Shown here one piece after another: positions 33,446 through 41,531 of a DNA stretch of 51,849 bases. The translations under genes and the position numbers were made by a program. The notes under the pieces are model-generated. The model was not told the origin of the DNA and made no database searches. It saw only the letters and a program-made list of their open reading frames with translations. Source of the DNA: GCA-2687025 sp964473525 (GTDB taxonomy: Bacteria > Poribacteria > WGA-4E > GCA-2687025); the NCBI GenBank assembly GCA_964473525.1, contig CAYYPK010000042.1:1-51849 (forward strand). The letters run 5' to 3'. The stretch's first letter is position 1; the number at the start of each line of letters is the position of its first letter.

Positions 33446-34786
33446 CTACCGACGCAACTCCGCCCACGTGGTGATCTCGTTCGACGCGCTGAGCAGCGCT
33501 GGCGCCCGACGCCCGCGCCTCGATACCACCGCGACCGTATCGGAGCCAGCGATGGGTGTGCCACCGTACGTCAGACCCTCCAACGCGAGCGACGTTGCCT
33601 CTGCGGTAAGGCCCAAGTCGCGCGACGTGAACATGCCCACCCAGTCGACCAGACCGTCACGGTTCACGTCCCTGAGGTGGCCCGTGGGGCGCCTCGACGC
33701 CGCCGCGCCCGGGCCGACACGTATCGTGACGCCATCGACGCTGGAGGCGTCAAAGTCGTCGGCGCCGAGAATTGCGATGGCGATGATTCCCCGGGAGCGT
33801 GGGTTGACGCGGTTGCGGCTCGACCAGGGCCTCACGTCCACATCAACCGCCACAGCGGGCGCCGCGATGGGCGCCGACCAGTCCGGCGTGTGGTCGGTCG
33901 CGCCGTGGACCGTCACCCGCCCGAGCAACGCTCCCTGCGCCGACATGGTGTAGATGTCGGCGTTGCCCGCACGATCCGACCAGAAGGCGATGCCGAGGCC
34001 ATCGTGCGACCACGACGGGGCCTCGTCCTGCGCGGAGTCGGCGCTGATATTGATGTGAGGACCGATGATCGGCATGCCGCCGTTGCGGTCGTAGGTTGCC
34101 ACGTACACCTCGTTGTTGCCGTCGCGGCCGGACTGCCATGCGATGTACATCCCGTCGCGCGACATGGCGGGCTTGGTGTTGTACGACCCACTCACGATGA
34201 TCGGCTGCGGGTTGCCCCAGCCGTCTTGCTCGTAGTCGACGTAGATCTGCTCCTCGGGGTGCGCGCGCCTTGACGTGTAAAGCAGGCCATCCGAGTCAGC
34301 GGTCCACGCGGGGAACTCGTCCGGAGCGCCGTCGTCGCTCACGTTCTCCTGCCCGCCGCCATCGACATTCATGACGTAGATCTCAGGCGCGCCGTGCCGC
34401 TCGGTGCGGAACACGATCCGCGCGCCGTCCGGTGAATACGCGGGGTTGAGATCACGAGATGCGTCATGGGTAAGGCGCGTCCACTGCTCTGGCGTCTGCG
34501 ATCCATCCGCCCGCGCGACGTAGATGTCATCGTCCCCGCCGATGTTCGAGTTGAACGCGATCCACACCCCGTCCGGCGACCATGACGGGTTGGACTCGGC
34601 CGCCAGACTGTTGGTCACATTGAGTGGATCAGCGCCCTCGGGGCTCGAGGTGTATATCTCCCCGTTTCCGTCGCGCTTCGACACGAATGCGATCCGGGTG
34701 TCGTCCCACTGCGCGAACGTCGTGCCACTGGCCAGCATCCCGCCCGCTAGATATAAAAGGGTCGCGTGACGATAGAATCTTCTCAT
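33446..34786 (-). CDS. Secreted TolB-type beta-propeller protein with WxxLR tail
   Basis: A 446-residue exported protein. Signal peptide MRRFYRHATLLYLAGGMLASGTTFA. Six or so TolB/PD40 blades follow (NPSWSPDGVWIAFNSN, NPAYSPDGARIVFRTERHG, PSWSHDGLGIAFWSDRAG). Residues about 340-430 (NPRSRGIIAIAILGADDFD, HLRDVNRDGLVDWVGMF, LEGLTYGGTPIAGSD) match a module with Ca-binding-like DVNxDGxxD seen in other secreted proteins. It ends LSASNEITTWAELRR, a diverged form of the tail seen in four other genes. AAGG is about 9 bp before the ATG at 34786. The gene starts 39 bp after the sigma-factor stop on the same strand, so they should be cotranscribed. Confidence 0.83.
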   Translation of the reverse strand: MRRFYRHATLLYLAGGMLASGTTFAQWDDTRIAFVSKRDGNGEIYTSSPEGADPLNVTNSLAAESNPSWSPDGVWIAFNSNIGGDDDIYVARADGSQTPEQWTRLTHDASRDLNPAYSPDGARIVFRTERHGAPEIYVMNVDGGGQENVSDDGAPDEFPAWTADSDGLLYTSRRAHPEEQIYVDYEQDGWGNPQPIIVSGSYNTKPAMSRDGMYIAWQSGRDGNNEVYVATYDRNGGMPIIGPHINISADSAQDEAPSWSHDGLGIAFWSDRAGNADIYTMSAQGALLGRVTVHGATDHTPDWSAPIAAPAVAVDVDVRPWSSRNRVNPRSRGIIAIAILGADDFDASSVDGVTIRVGPGAAASRRPTGHLRDVNRDGLVDWVGMFTSRDLGLTAEATSLALEGLTYGGTPIAGSDTVAVVSRRGRRAPALLSASNEITTWAELRR

Positions 34787-34825
34787 GATCCGTTGCCTTC
34801 CTAGGTTGGGCGCCAACGGGCGCCC

Positions 34826-36235
34826 TCAGTCGACCAACGCAGTCACGCGCAGGTCGTCGAAGTAGGTGGGAGCGCGTTCGTCGCCGTGCCCACTGGTGAG
34901 ATAGATGCCGGTCATGGCCCGCCCGGCGTGCTTAGGGCGTTGCACATCGTCGGCCATCCTGGCTCCATCCAGATAGAAGTCGAACGAGCCCTCTATGGTC
35001 CTGTAGACGATCTTCAGTTGGTGCCCCCGTTCCAGCACCGGTGCGACATACTCGGAGGTGTAGTTGTCCGGGCCGTACCCCCAACTGTCGGTTTCGTTCT
35101 TGAACACCAGCCCAACGCCATCCTCGATATTGTCGTTGAAGATGGCCTCCACCATCGTGTTGTAGTCACCCAGAGGCGGGCGGATCCACATCTCAATCAC
35201 AGCGGTACCCCTGATGGGCTCGAAGGAACGCGCCACTCCGTGCGGGTTACCCAACACGGCTCCGACCGGCGGGCTACGCATTACGTCCCGCGACGCGGTC
35301 GGAACCGACATGTCGTGCTGTGGCGCGCCAGGTACCCATCCGACGAGTTCGCTGCCGGGCTGCACGATCAGCCTGGCCTTGAGGGCAGGCACTCGCGGCA
35401 TGGACATGGCCGTGGGCGTGCGCAGGAGCGTGACAGGGCGTTCCGGCGTCTCTGGCGACCCCGCCGCGAGATCGCCCGATGGAGCGGGGGACCATGCCCC
35501 TAGCCCACCCAACCCGGCAAGCAACCCGGCGCCAGCCAGCCCCACCACGAGGCTCTGAGGGGTGAGGTGCTGCCCCGGCCTGCGTGTGGCGTCCGGCCGT
35601 CTGCCGGAGATTGCCGCGCGCATCCCCGGCCACGCCGGCGCTGCTACCAACAATGAGCGGTACTCGAGCTCTGACGGAACTGCCGCGTTGCGCCGCGCGA
35701 AGTATTCGCGAAGCCTCGCCTTCGCGCGCGCCACGCGCGTTTGAGCGTTGGTGAGGCTGATGCACAGACTCTCCGCGATGGACGCGTACGACGCGTCGCC
35801 CATGTAGCGCATCACCAGCGGCACGCGCAACTCCTCGGGGAGCGACCTGAGCGCTGGATCCAGCGTGCGTTGCGCGTCCATGGCCGCTTCGGCCGCCATA
35901 TGCTCGTCCCTGTCGTCCGGGATGCGGGTCCAAATGTCGTCCTGCTCAGCGGGCGACTCGCGCGATCGACGGCGGAGAGTGTCCATCGCGACCGACCACG
36001 CGATGCGACACACCCACGCCTGGAACACGTCCAGACGCTTCATCTGTCGCAGCCGCGCGTACGCGCGTAGGAACGTCTCCTGTGCCACGTCCGCCGCGTC
36101 CATGTGGTTCGTCGTCTTCGCGTAGGCGATCGCGTACACGCGGTCCCAGTTCCGCCGCGTCAGGACGGTGAAGGCTTCTCCGTCACCGTCCAGACTCGCG
36201 CGTACCAGCTCGGTATCCGACGTCCCAACGTCCAT
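34826..36235 (-). CDS. ECF sigma factor fused to a membrane helix and a LamG-like ectodomain
   Basis: A 469-residue protein. Residues 1-180 are an ECF sigma factor: region 2 at about 15-85 (DAADVAQETFLRAYARLRQM, FQAWVCRIAWSVAMD) and region 4 at about 125-178 (LRSLPEELRVPLVMRYMGDASYASIAESL, TNAQTRVARAKARLREYF). One hydrophobic helix follows at about 227-249. Residues 335-465 look like a ConA/LamG fold (GTAVIEMWIRPP, LKIVYRTIEGSFDFYLDGARM, TYFDDLRVTAL). The sigma domain should face the cytoplasm and the C-terminus the periplasm or surface. A soluble anti-sigma gene is absent next to it. Its transcript likely includes the TolB-propeller gene. Start at 36235 is chosen by similarity to usual ECF N-termini; a GTG at 36286 is possible. 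How a tethered sigma would reach promoters, directly or after proteolysis, is unknown. Confidence 0.8.
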   Translation of the reverse strand: MDVGTSDTELVRASLDGDGEAFTVLTRRNWDRVYAIAYAKTTNHMDAADVAQETFLRAYARLRQMKRLDVFQAWVCRIAWSVAMDTLRRRSRESPAEQDDIWTRIPDDRDEHMAAEAAMDAQRTLDPALRSLPEELRVPLVMRYMGDASYASIAESLCISLTNAQTRVARAKARLREYFARRNAAVPSELEYRSLLVAAPAWPGMRAAISGRRPDATRRPGQHLTPQSLVVGLAGAGLLAGLGGLGAWSPAPSGDLAAGSPETPERPVTLLRTPTAMSMPRVPALKARLIVQPGSELVGWVPGAPQHDMSVPTASRDVMRSPPVGAVLGNPHGVARSFEPIRGTAVIEMWIRPPLGDYNTMVEAIFNDNIEDGVGLVFKNETDSWGYGPDNYTSEYVAPVLERGHQLKIVYRTIEGSFDFYLDGARMADDVQRPKHAGRAMTGIYLTSGHGDERAPTYFDDLRVTALVD

Positions 36236-36375
36236 GGATTGGCCCAGGTTGCTCTGTAGACGCGCGGCGCCCAACGCTTCGCACACTTTTCTGTGAAGCC
36301 ACCCTGAGCGAGCATGCTACAACGCCTGCCGGCCGCTATACTGGCTGAGAGGCGTGCGAGTGGGAAGGGCAGCCG

Positions 36376-37380
36376 ATGACAGCGCAGGAACGCTTTCTCG
36401 CCACGATGGCATATGAGCCGGTGGATCGCGCGCCGCTGTGGGAGGAGGGCATCCGCGAGGACGTCCGCGAACGCTGGGCCGTGGAAGGGCTGCCCGCCGA
36501 CGAGCCGCTGTCCGCGCGCTTCACGTACGATCGGCGCGAGGAGGCAGGATTCGACCTCATGCCGCGGCCGGCGCTGTCCCGCGAGGGCGACTACGCGGAG
36601 CTGTTGCACAGACTCCCCGGGCTGTACGAGGCAGTAGACGACCGTCTCGACGATGGCTGGCCCGACAAGGCGAGCGCGTGGGCGTCACGCGACTACACGT
36701 TGGGTCTGCGCGTGTGGCGCGGCTTCGTGCAGCCGCTGGAAATCGGCGACTTCCGCACCCTCGAGCCGGCGTTCCTCGCGCTGCACGATCACCCAGACGC
36801 CGTGTTCGACCTGATGGAGGCGATTGCCGACTGCGCGCTGAGCATGTGCGACCGCGCGTTGGTCGCGTTCACGCCCGACTACGCCGTGTTCGACGAGCCC
36901 ATCGCGGGCGCGTACGGCCCCGTCGTGTCGCCCGAGATGTTCCGACGCTTCTGCCTGCCGCACTACGCCCGGTTGATAGACGCCCTCAGGGAGCGCGGCG
37001 TGCGTTGGTTCCTCGTCCGCACGTACGGCAACCCGTTGGACCTGCTGCCGGTGTGGATGGAGGCGGGTATCAACATGCTCTGGTGCGTCGAGGGGGCGTC
37101 CTCCGGCGTCGACTACCTCGACCTTCGCCGGTCGTGGGGGCGCGAGCTGCGCCTGGTCTCCGGCCTGGACCAAAACCTCATCGCGGCGGGCGGCGACGGG
37201 GTCCGCGACGAGTTCGACCGCGTCGTCACTCCGCTAGTAGCCGACGGCGGATACATCCCACTCTCCGACGGGCGCATTCGGTCCACCGTCTCGTGGCTGG
37301 CGTATCGTGACTACCGCGAGGAGCTGGCGAGGCGCGTCCAGGGCGTCAGCCAGGAAGGAACCGGTACCCCCGCCCCGTGA
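36376..37380 (+). CDS. UroD-family protein lacking the H-x-C zinc motif
   Basis: A 334-residue protein of the uroporphyrinogen decarboxylase/methyltransferase superfamily: TAQERFLATMAYEPVDRAPLWEEG opens it, VFDEPIAGAYGPVVSPEMFRRFCLPHY is the central region and GGYIPLSDGRIRSTVSW ends it. Where methyltransferases have H-x-C, this reads LVRTYGNPLDLLP, so the zinc ligands are absent. The residues differ from true UroD as well; its reaction is unclear. GGAAGGG lies before the ATG, and a TATACT box at 36337-36342 may be its -10. Its 3' end overlaps the opposing DUF6785-type gene by 35 bp. Confidence 0.8.
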   Translation: MTAQERFLATMAYEPVDRAPLWEEGIREDVRERWAVEGLPADEPLSARFTYDRREEAGFDLMPRPALSREGDYAELLHRLPGLYEAVDDRLDDGWPDKASAWASRDYTLGLRVWRGFVQPLEIGDFRTLEPAFLALHDHPDAVFDLMEAIADCALSMCDRALVAFTPDYAVFDEPIAGAYGPVVSPEMFRRFCLPHYARLIDALRERGVRWFLVRTYGNPLDLLPVWMEAGINMLWCVEGASSGVDYLDLRRSWGRELRLVSGLDQNLIAAGGDGVRDEFDRVVTPLVADGGYIPLSDGRIRSTVSWLAYRDYREELARRVQGVSQEGTGTPAP

Positions 37381-39268
37381 CAAGTCCGACGACGACAAAC
37401 ACCGCCGCCATGACGGACTCGCCGACGATGAGACCCAGGAACGCGGGACGCAGCCGTCGATAGAGTTGCACGCCCCCGACCCGAAGCACGATGAGCTTCA
37501 GCAGCCAGCCGAGGAAGATCGCGAACCACAGGTTGTGCGCGTGATACTTGCTGAACGCGACGTACCCAATCGGATGGGCGGGCCACCACACGACACGCAA
37601 GCGCATCACGCAGAGGAACAGCATGAACAACGCCCCGCCCGCCATGATGGACACGTTGGTCCAGTCCGGCGCGACGGGCGCGTTCAGGTAGCCTGCCACC
37701 CGTCGCGGGAAGTCTGGCGCCGACACCTGATAGGTCCAGTGCTGAAGGTTCAGGGCGCCGTGGCGGTAGATGAGTTGTAGCGACGCCACGAAGCCCACTG
37801 GAAGAGCGACGACCAGCGCGAGACCCATAACCAGGACGACATGCCGTCGGTTCACGCGCGCGCTGTCGGGCGCGCGCATGCCGTTCATCACGCTGGGCAT
37901 CACGAACTCCCGCGAGTCCCACATCATGCCCTTCTCCACAATGGTGGGGATGACCAGGTTCGCCGGCCCGAGCGCCCTCGTGCCGAGGACCGGGATCAGG
38001 AACTCCGACGGCGCGGCGGTCGTCGTGATGAAGAGCAGACCGCCGTCGATGATCATCCACGTCAGGACGACGAGGACGACGTAGAACAGGAGGACGGTGG
38101 CCAGCGCGACGACGTACGACATGCCCACCGCCGTCAGCAGCCCGGCGACTGCGACGGTGGACAGTAGCAGCCCGACGACCGCCCAGCGGTACGGGGCGGG
38201 CTCTTCCGCGTCGTCGGCGGGGCTCAGCGCCCCGGTGAACGCGCCCCACACGCTCCGCAGGTGGCCGCGCCCGATCCACAGCAGGAAGCAGACCCCTGTC
38301 ACATACGCTCCGAGCTCCTGATGGTGGACGAACGTCCAGCCGCCGATGGGCAGCCCCGTGGCGCGGATGACCGTCTCCTGCACGCGATACATGATGTGGA
38401 AGAACCAGAAGCTGAACGCCACCTCCTGCGTGATGAGGTAGCTGACGCCGACAACCGACGGGAACACCATCGCGATGAGCCATCCCAGCGGAATCCATGG
38501 CTCCTCCGAGAACAGCGGCCGTAGCGGGAACGCCATCGGTATGCGCGGCATGGCAGGGATGTACGTCTGCAGGCCGTTGACGCCGTGGATCACCACTGGG
38601 ACGCAGCATCCCGCCCACATCCATCGGCTGCGGAAGAACGCGTTCAGGTCGCGCCCGGCGGCTGGGTCTCCCGCCACCTCCATCGGCACTTTCATGATGG
38701 GGAACGTGAACCGTTCGTGCTCCACCCACTGTCGGCGTAGGATGGCGCACATGCAGAACATGGACACGTACACGAGCAGGATGAACGGGGTCCAGAAGGC
38801 GATCGGCTTGACCCAGCCTGCCCATGGAATCTGGTCGGCGCCCTCGTAGAAGCCCCGCGCGAGCTTGGGGTCCGTCGGTGTCAGCCACTCGGAGAAGTGA
38901 GGATGCAGGAGCGAGGCCCACTCGTTCTCCGGCGTCGCGAGGTAGATGGGCGCGATCATGCTGCCCAGCAGGTAGCGGAACAGCCCTGAAGAGGGGATCC
39001 CCGAAGACACGAGCGTCATGACCCAGACGGTCAGAAGCTCCGCGGACGAGAACGGGCGGCCCGCCCGCGTCCTCCGCAGGATCGGGTTAGCGATGAGCGT
39101 GAGCCCCAGCAACACCGCAAAGGCGCCTACCGGAAAGTGGTTCCCAGCGACGTACGTGCCGAGTATGTACAGGTCGTTGTAGGGCGTGACCGCAACGAGC
39201 AGCGCCGTGGAGACGGCACCCGTGAGCAACGCGCGCGGCGTGACGCGAACCGCGAATCGATCGCCCAT
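37346..39268 (-). CDS. DUF6785-type polytopic membrane protein
   Basis: A 640-residue integral membrane protein with about 12-14 predicted helices. Conserved blocks: ATPENEWASLLHPHFSEWL, RRQWVEHERFTFPIMKVPMEV, WWPAHPIGYVAFSKYH and LRVGGVQLYRRLRPAFLGLIVGE. It matches by pattern the DUF6785 family, common in poribacterial and planctomycete-like genomes and without a known transport substrate that I can state. Its paralogue lies divergently at 39433. A canonical promoter is upstream of the ATG at 39268. Confidence 0.78.
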   Translation of the reverse strand: MGDRFAVRVTPRALLTGAVSTALLVAVTPYNDLYILGTYVAGNHFPVGAFAVLLGLTLIANPILRRTRAGRPFSSAELLTVWVMTLVSSGIPSSGLFRYLLGSMIAPIYLATPENEWASLLHPHFSEWLTPTDPKLARGFYEGADQIPWAGWVKPIAFWTPFILLVYVSMFCMCAILRRQWVEHERFTFPIMKVPMEVAGDPAAGRDLNAFFRSRWMWAGCCVPVVIHGVNGLQTYIPAMPRIPMAFPLRPLFSEEPWIPLGWLIAMVFPSVVGVSYLITQEVAFSFWFFHIMYRVQETVIRATGLPIGGWTFVHHQELGAYVTGVCFLLWIGRGHLRSVWGAFTGALSPADDAEEPAPYRWAVVGLLLSTVAVAGLLTAVGMSYVVALATVLLFYVVLVVLTWMIIDGGLLFITTTAAPSEFLIPVLGTRALGPANLVIPTIVEKGMMWDSREFVMPSVMNGMRAPDSARVNRRHVVLVMGLALVVALPVGFVASLQLIYRHGALNLQHWTYQVSAPDFPRRVAGYLNAPVAPDWTNVSIMAGGALFMLFLCVMRLRVVWWPAHPIGYVAFSKYHAHNLWFAIFLGWLLKLIVLRVGGVQLYRRLRPAFLGLIVGESVMAAVFVVVGLVTGRGYRFLPG

Positions 39269-39312
39269 GCCCGCCCAAACTCGGGTCGGAGGAGGGGGTT
39301 CCCGGCTCCGCG

Positions 39313-39340
39313 ATTATACCCGTCGTCGAACCCCTGTCAC
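39313..39340 (-). promoter_or_regulatory. Strong promoter for the leftward DUF6785-type gene
   Basis: Reading leftward, GTGACA (39340-39335, 5/6) and a perfect TATAAT (39318-39313) are separated by 16 nt, 45 bp above the ATG at 39268. It is back to back with the rightward promoter at 39364. Confidence 0.75.
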
Positions 39341-39363
39341 GGGCGCGGGGCGGCGCACGCTCG

Positions 39364-39392
39364 TTGACAGGTTAGCGGGCCGCGCCTATATT
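39364..39392 (+). promoter_or_regulatory. Strong promoter for the rightward DUF6785-type gene
   Basis: A perfect TTGACA (39364-39369), a 17-nt spacer and TATATT (39387-39392, 5/6) lie 41 bp above the ATG at 39433. This is the best consensus promoter in the window. The two -35 boxes of this divergent pair are 23 bp apart, so one regulator could control both genes. Confidence 0.8.
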
Positions 39393-39432
39393 CCGCGACG
39401 TCATTGCCCGGCATCCCGGAGAGACCGCCTCC

Positions 39433-41376
39433 ATGGCGCGCAAGCCATCTCGCGAGGCGGGACGCGAACGCATGGGCCGCGTCCTGCTGGTCGGCAGCGT
39501 CCTGACCGTGCTGCAGTGCTACTGGATCGTCGTCGCGGAGGCGATCTGGTTCGCGATCCACCTCACGGTGCAGTCGCTCGTATTCACCGCCATCTTTGCG
39601 CTCGTGGTCCTCATGCTGGTGAATGCCGCTCTGCGCGCGCTGCGCCCCCGCGCCGCCTTCACGCGCCAAGAGTTGCTCCTGATGTACGTGATGATGTGCA
39701 TCGGCTCCTCGATGGCGGGTCACGGCTTCATGCAGCTGCTGCTGCCGCTGATGGGCCACGCCCACTGGTACGCCTCGCCCGAGAACGACTGGGCCGAGCT
39801 CATCCTGCCGCACCTGTCCGACTGGCTCGTCGTGTCGGACAAGAGCGCGCTTACGGCGCACTACCGGGGCGAGTCCACTCTTTACGCGTCCGAGCATCTA
39901 GAGGCGTGGGCAGGTCCAGTGTTCTGGTGGACGCTGTTCATCGTCGCGTTCATGGCGGTGATGCTGGGCCTGAACATGCTCGTCCGGCGTCAGTGGGTCG
40001 AGCAGGAACGGCTTACATACCCGATCATCCACCTGCCGATGCAACTGATCCAGCAGCCGCGGGCGCTCGCGCGGAGCCCCTTATTCTGGATGGGCTTCGC
40101 GCTCGCGGCGGGGTTCAGCGTGTGGAACCAACTCGCGCTGTGGTTCCAGGCGCTGCCGTACGTTCACCTCAAGCTCACGAACATGGGTGTGCACTTCCGC
40201 GAGAAGCCGTGGAACGCCATCGGGTGGCTACCCATCTCGTTCTATCCCTTCGCCATCGGGCTGGGTTACTTCATCCCTCTGGACCTGCTCTTCTCCAGCT
40301 GGTTCTTCTACCTGTTTTGGAAGATGCAGCGCGTCGTGATGACTGCGGCTGGGCTGAACGCCCGCGGTGGCTCGTTCTCGGGCTATCAGGGCATCATCGA
40401 GCAGTCGACGGGGGCGATTGCCGCGGTTGGGCTCGTCGCCATCTGGCAGACGCGCAGGCATCTGGCGCGCGTTTGGCAAGCCCTCCTCCGACGCGACGGA
40501 TTGCACGACGCCCTGAATGAGGCGGGCGAGCCGCTGTCCTACCGGGCGACTGCGATGATGACGCTCCTCGCGTTCGCCTTCGTGTTGGTGTTCAGCGTGC
40601 GCGCGGGGATGAGTCTGTGGCTCGCGATCCCGTTTTTCCTGGCGTACTTCCTCATCACATTCTCCATCGCGCGTATGCGCGCCGAGATGGGCGTGCCCAT
40701 TCACGACATGCACAACGGCGGCCCTGATCAACTCATCCCGCCCATGCTGGGCACGACCCGTGTCGGCGCGCGGAACCTCACCGTGATGGCGCAGTATTGG
40801 TTCTTCAACCGCGCGCACTATTCCGACGCCATGCCGGTGCAGTTGGAGGGGTTCAAACTCACGGATCGCATCCAGGGGCGGAACCGCGCCATGTTCGTGG
40901 CAATCGCCGTCGCCACGGTCGTCGGCGTGCTCGCGACGTTCTGGGCTTTCCTCGACACGTCGCACCGCGTCGGCATGGAGGGCCGCGTCGAGTGGTTCGG
41001 CTGGGAGCCGCTCAACCGTTTGGCGGCCTGGGTGAGCGTTCCCCAGGATCCTAGCATGGCGACCCCGATCTTCATCGGCATCGGCGCGGTGACGGCGCTG
41101 TTCTTCGCGGTCATGCGGACGCGGTTCATATGGTGGCCGCTGCATCCCGCGGGCTACGCCGTGTCCAACAGTTGGGGCATGGCGACGGTGTGGTTCCCGC
41201 TGCTGATCGTGTGGGCCGTCAAGGGTCTCCTGCTCCGACACGGTGGCCTCGGCACGTACCGCCGGGCGATGCCGTTCTTCCTTGGACTGATGATGGGCGA
41301 CTTCATGATTGGGTCGCTGCTGTCGGTGCTTGGGACAGCCGCGAACACGCGCGTCTACGCGTTCTGGGTGTACTGA
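39433..41376 (+). CDS. DUF6785-type polytopic membrane protein, paralogue
   Basis: A 647-residue multi-helix membrane protein, diverged from the gene at 37346-39268. Shared blocks: YASPENDWAELILPHLSDWLV, VRRQWVEQERLTYPIIHLPMQL, FIWWPLHPAGYAVSNSWGMATVWFP and LRHGGLGTYRRAMPFFLGLMMGD. The conserved R-R-Q-W-V-E-x-E-R and W-W-P-x-H-P-x-G-Y motifs in both copies probably mark the functional core. GGAGA lies before the ATG. The divergent arrangement suggests the two might be coregulated subunits or alternative carriers. Confidence 0.78.
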   Translation: MARKPSREAGRERMGRVLLVGSVLTVLQCYWIVVAEAIWFAIHLTVQSLVFTAIFALVVLMLVNAALRALRPRAAFTRQELLLMYVMMCIGSSMAGHGFMQLLLPLMGHAHWYASPENDWAELILPHLSDWLVVSDKSALTAHYRGESTLYASEHLEAWAGPVFWWTLFIVAFMAVMLGLNMLVRRQWVEQERLTYPIIHLPMQLIQQPRALARSPLFWMGFALAAGFSVWNQLALWFQALPYVHLKLTNMGVHFREKPWNAIGWLPISFYPFAIGLGYFIPLDLLFSSWFFYLFWKMQRVVMTAAGLNARGGSFSGYQGIIEQSTGAIAAVGLVAIWQTRRHLARVWQALLRRDGLHDALNEAGEPLSYRATAMMTLLAFAFVLVFSVRAGMSLWLAIPFFLAYFLITFSIARMRAEMGVPIHDMHNGGPDQLIPPMLGTTRVGARNLTVMAQYWFFNRAHYSDAMPVQLEGFKLTDRIQGRNRAMFVAIAVATVVGVLATFWAFLDTSHRVGMEGRVEWFGWEPLNRLAAWVSVPQDPSMATPIFIGIGAVTALFFAVMRTRFIWWPLHPAGYAVSNSWGMATVWFPLLIVWAVKGLLLRHGGLGTYRRAMPFFLGLMMGDFMIGSLLSVLGTAANTRVYAFWVY

Positions 41377-41531
41377 CGGCCTGGCGTTGAGCGTCGGGGT
41401 CGACGGCGCGCCCGGTTGCCGCCGCATGCCACGGGTTGGTATCGTACGATCCCTACTCGCCGCCCTCACGGAGCCGCCAGATTGACCGCTACCCGACGCC
41501 GCGCCGTCCGCCACATGCCCTCAGGCAAGCC

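Noticed and set aside
37311..38921. 536-codon reverse ORF overlapping the DUF6785-type gene
   Set aside because: Arginine- and proline-rich shadow of the membrane protein; the other frame has helices and conserved motifs.
40228..41514. 428-codon reverse ORF opposite the second DUF6785-type gene
   Set aside because: Low-complexity charged sequence typical of an antisense shadow in high-GC DNA.
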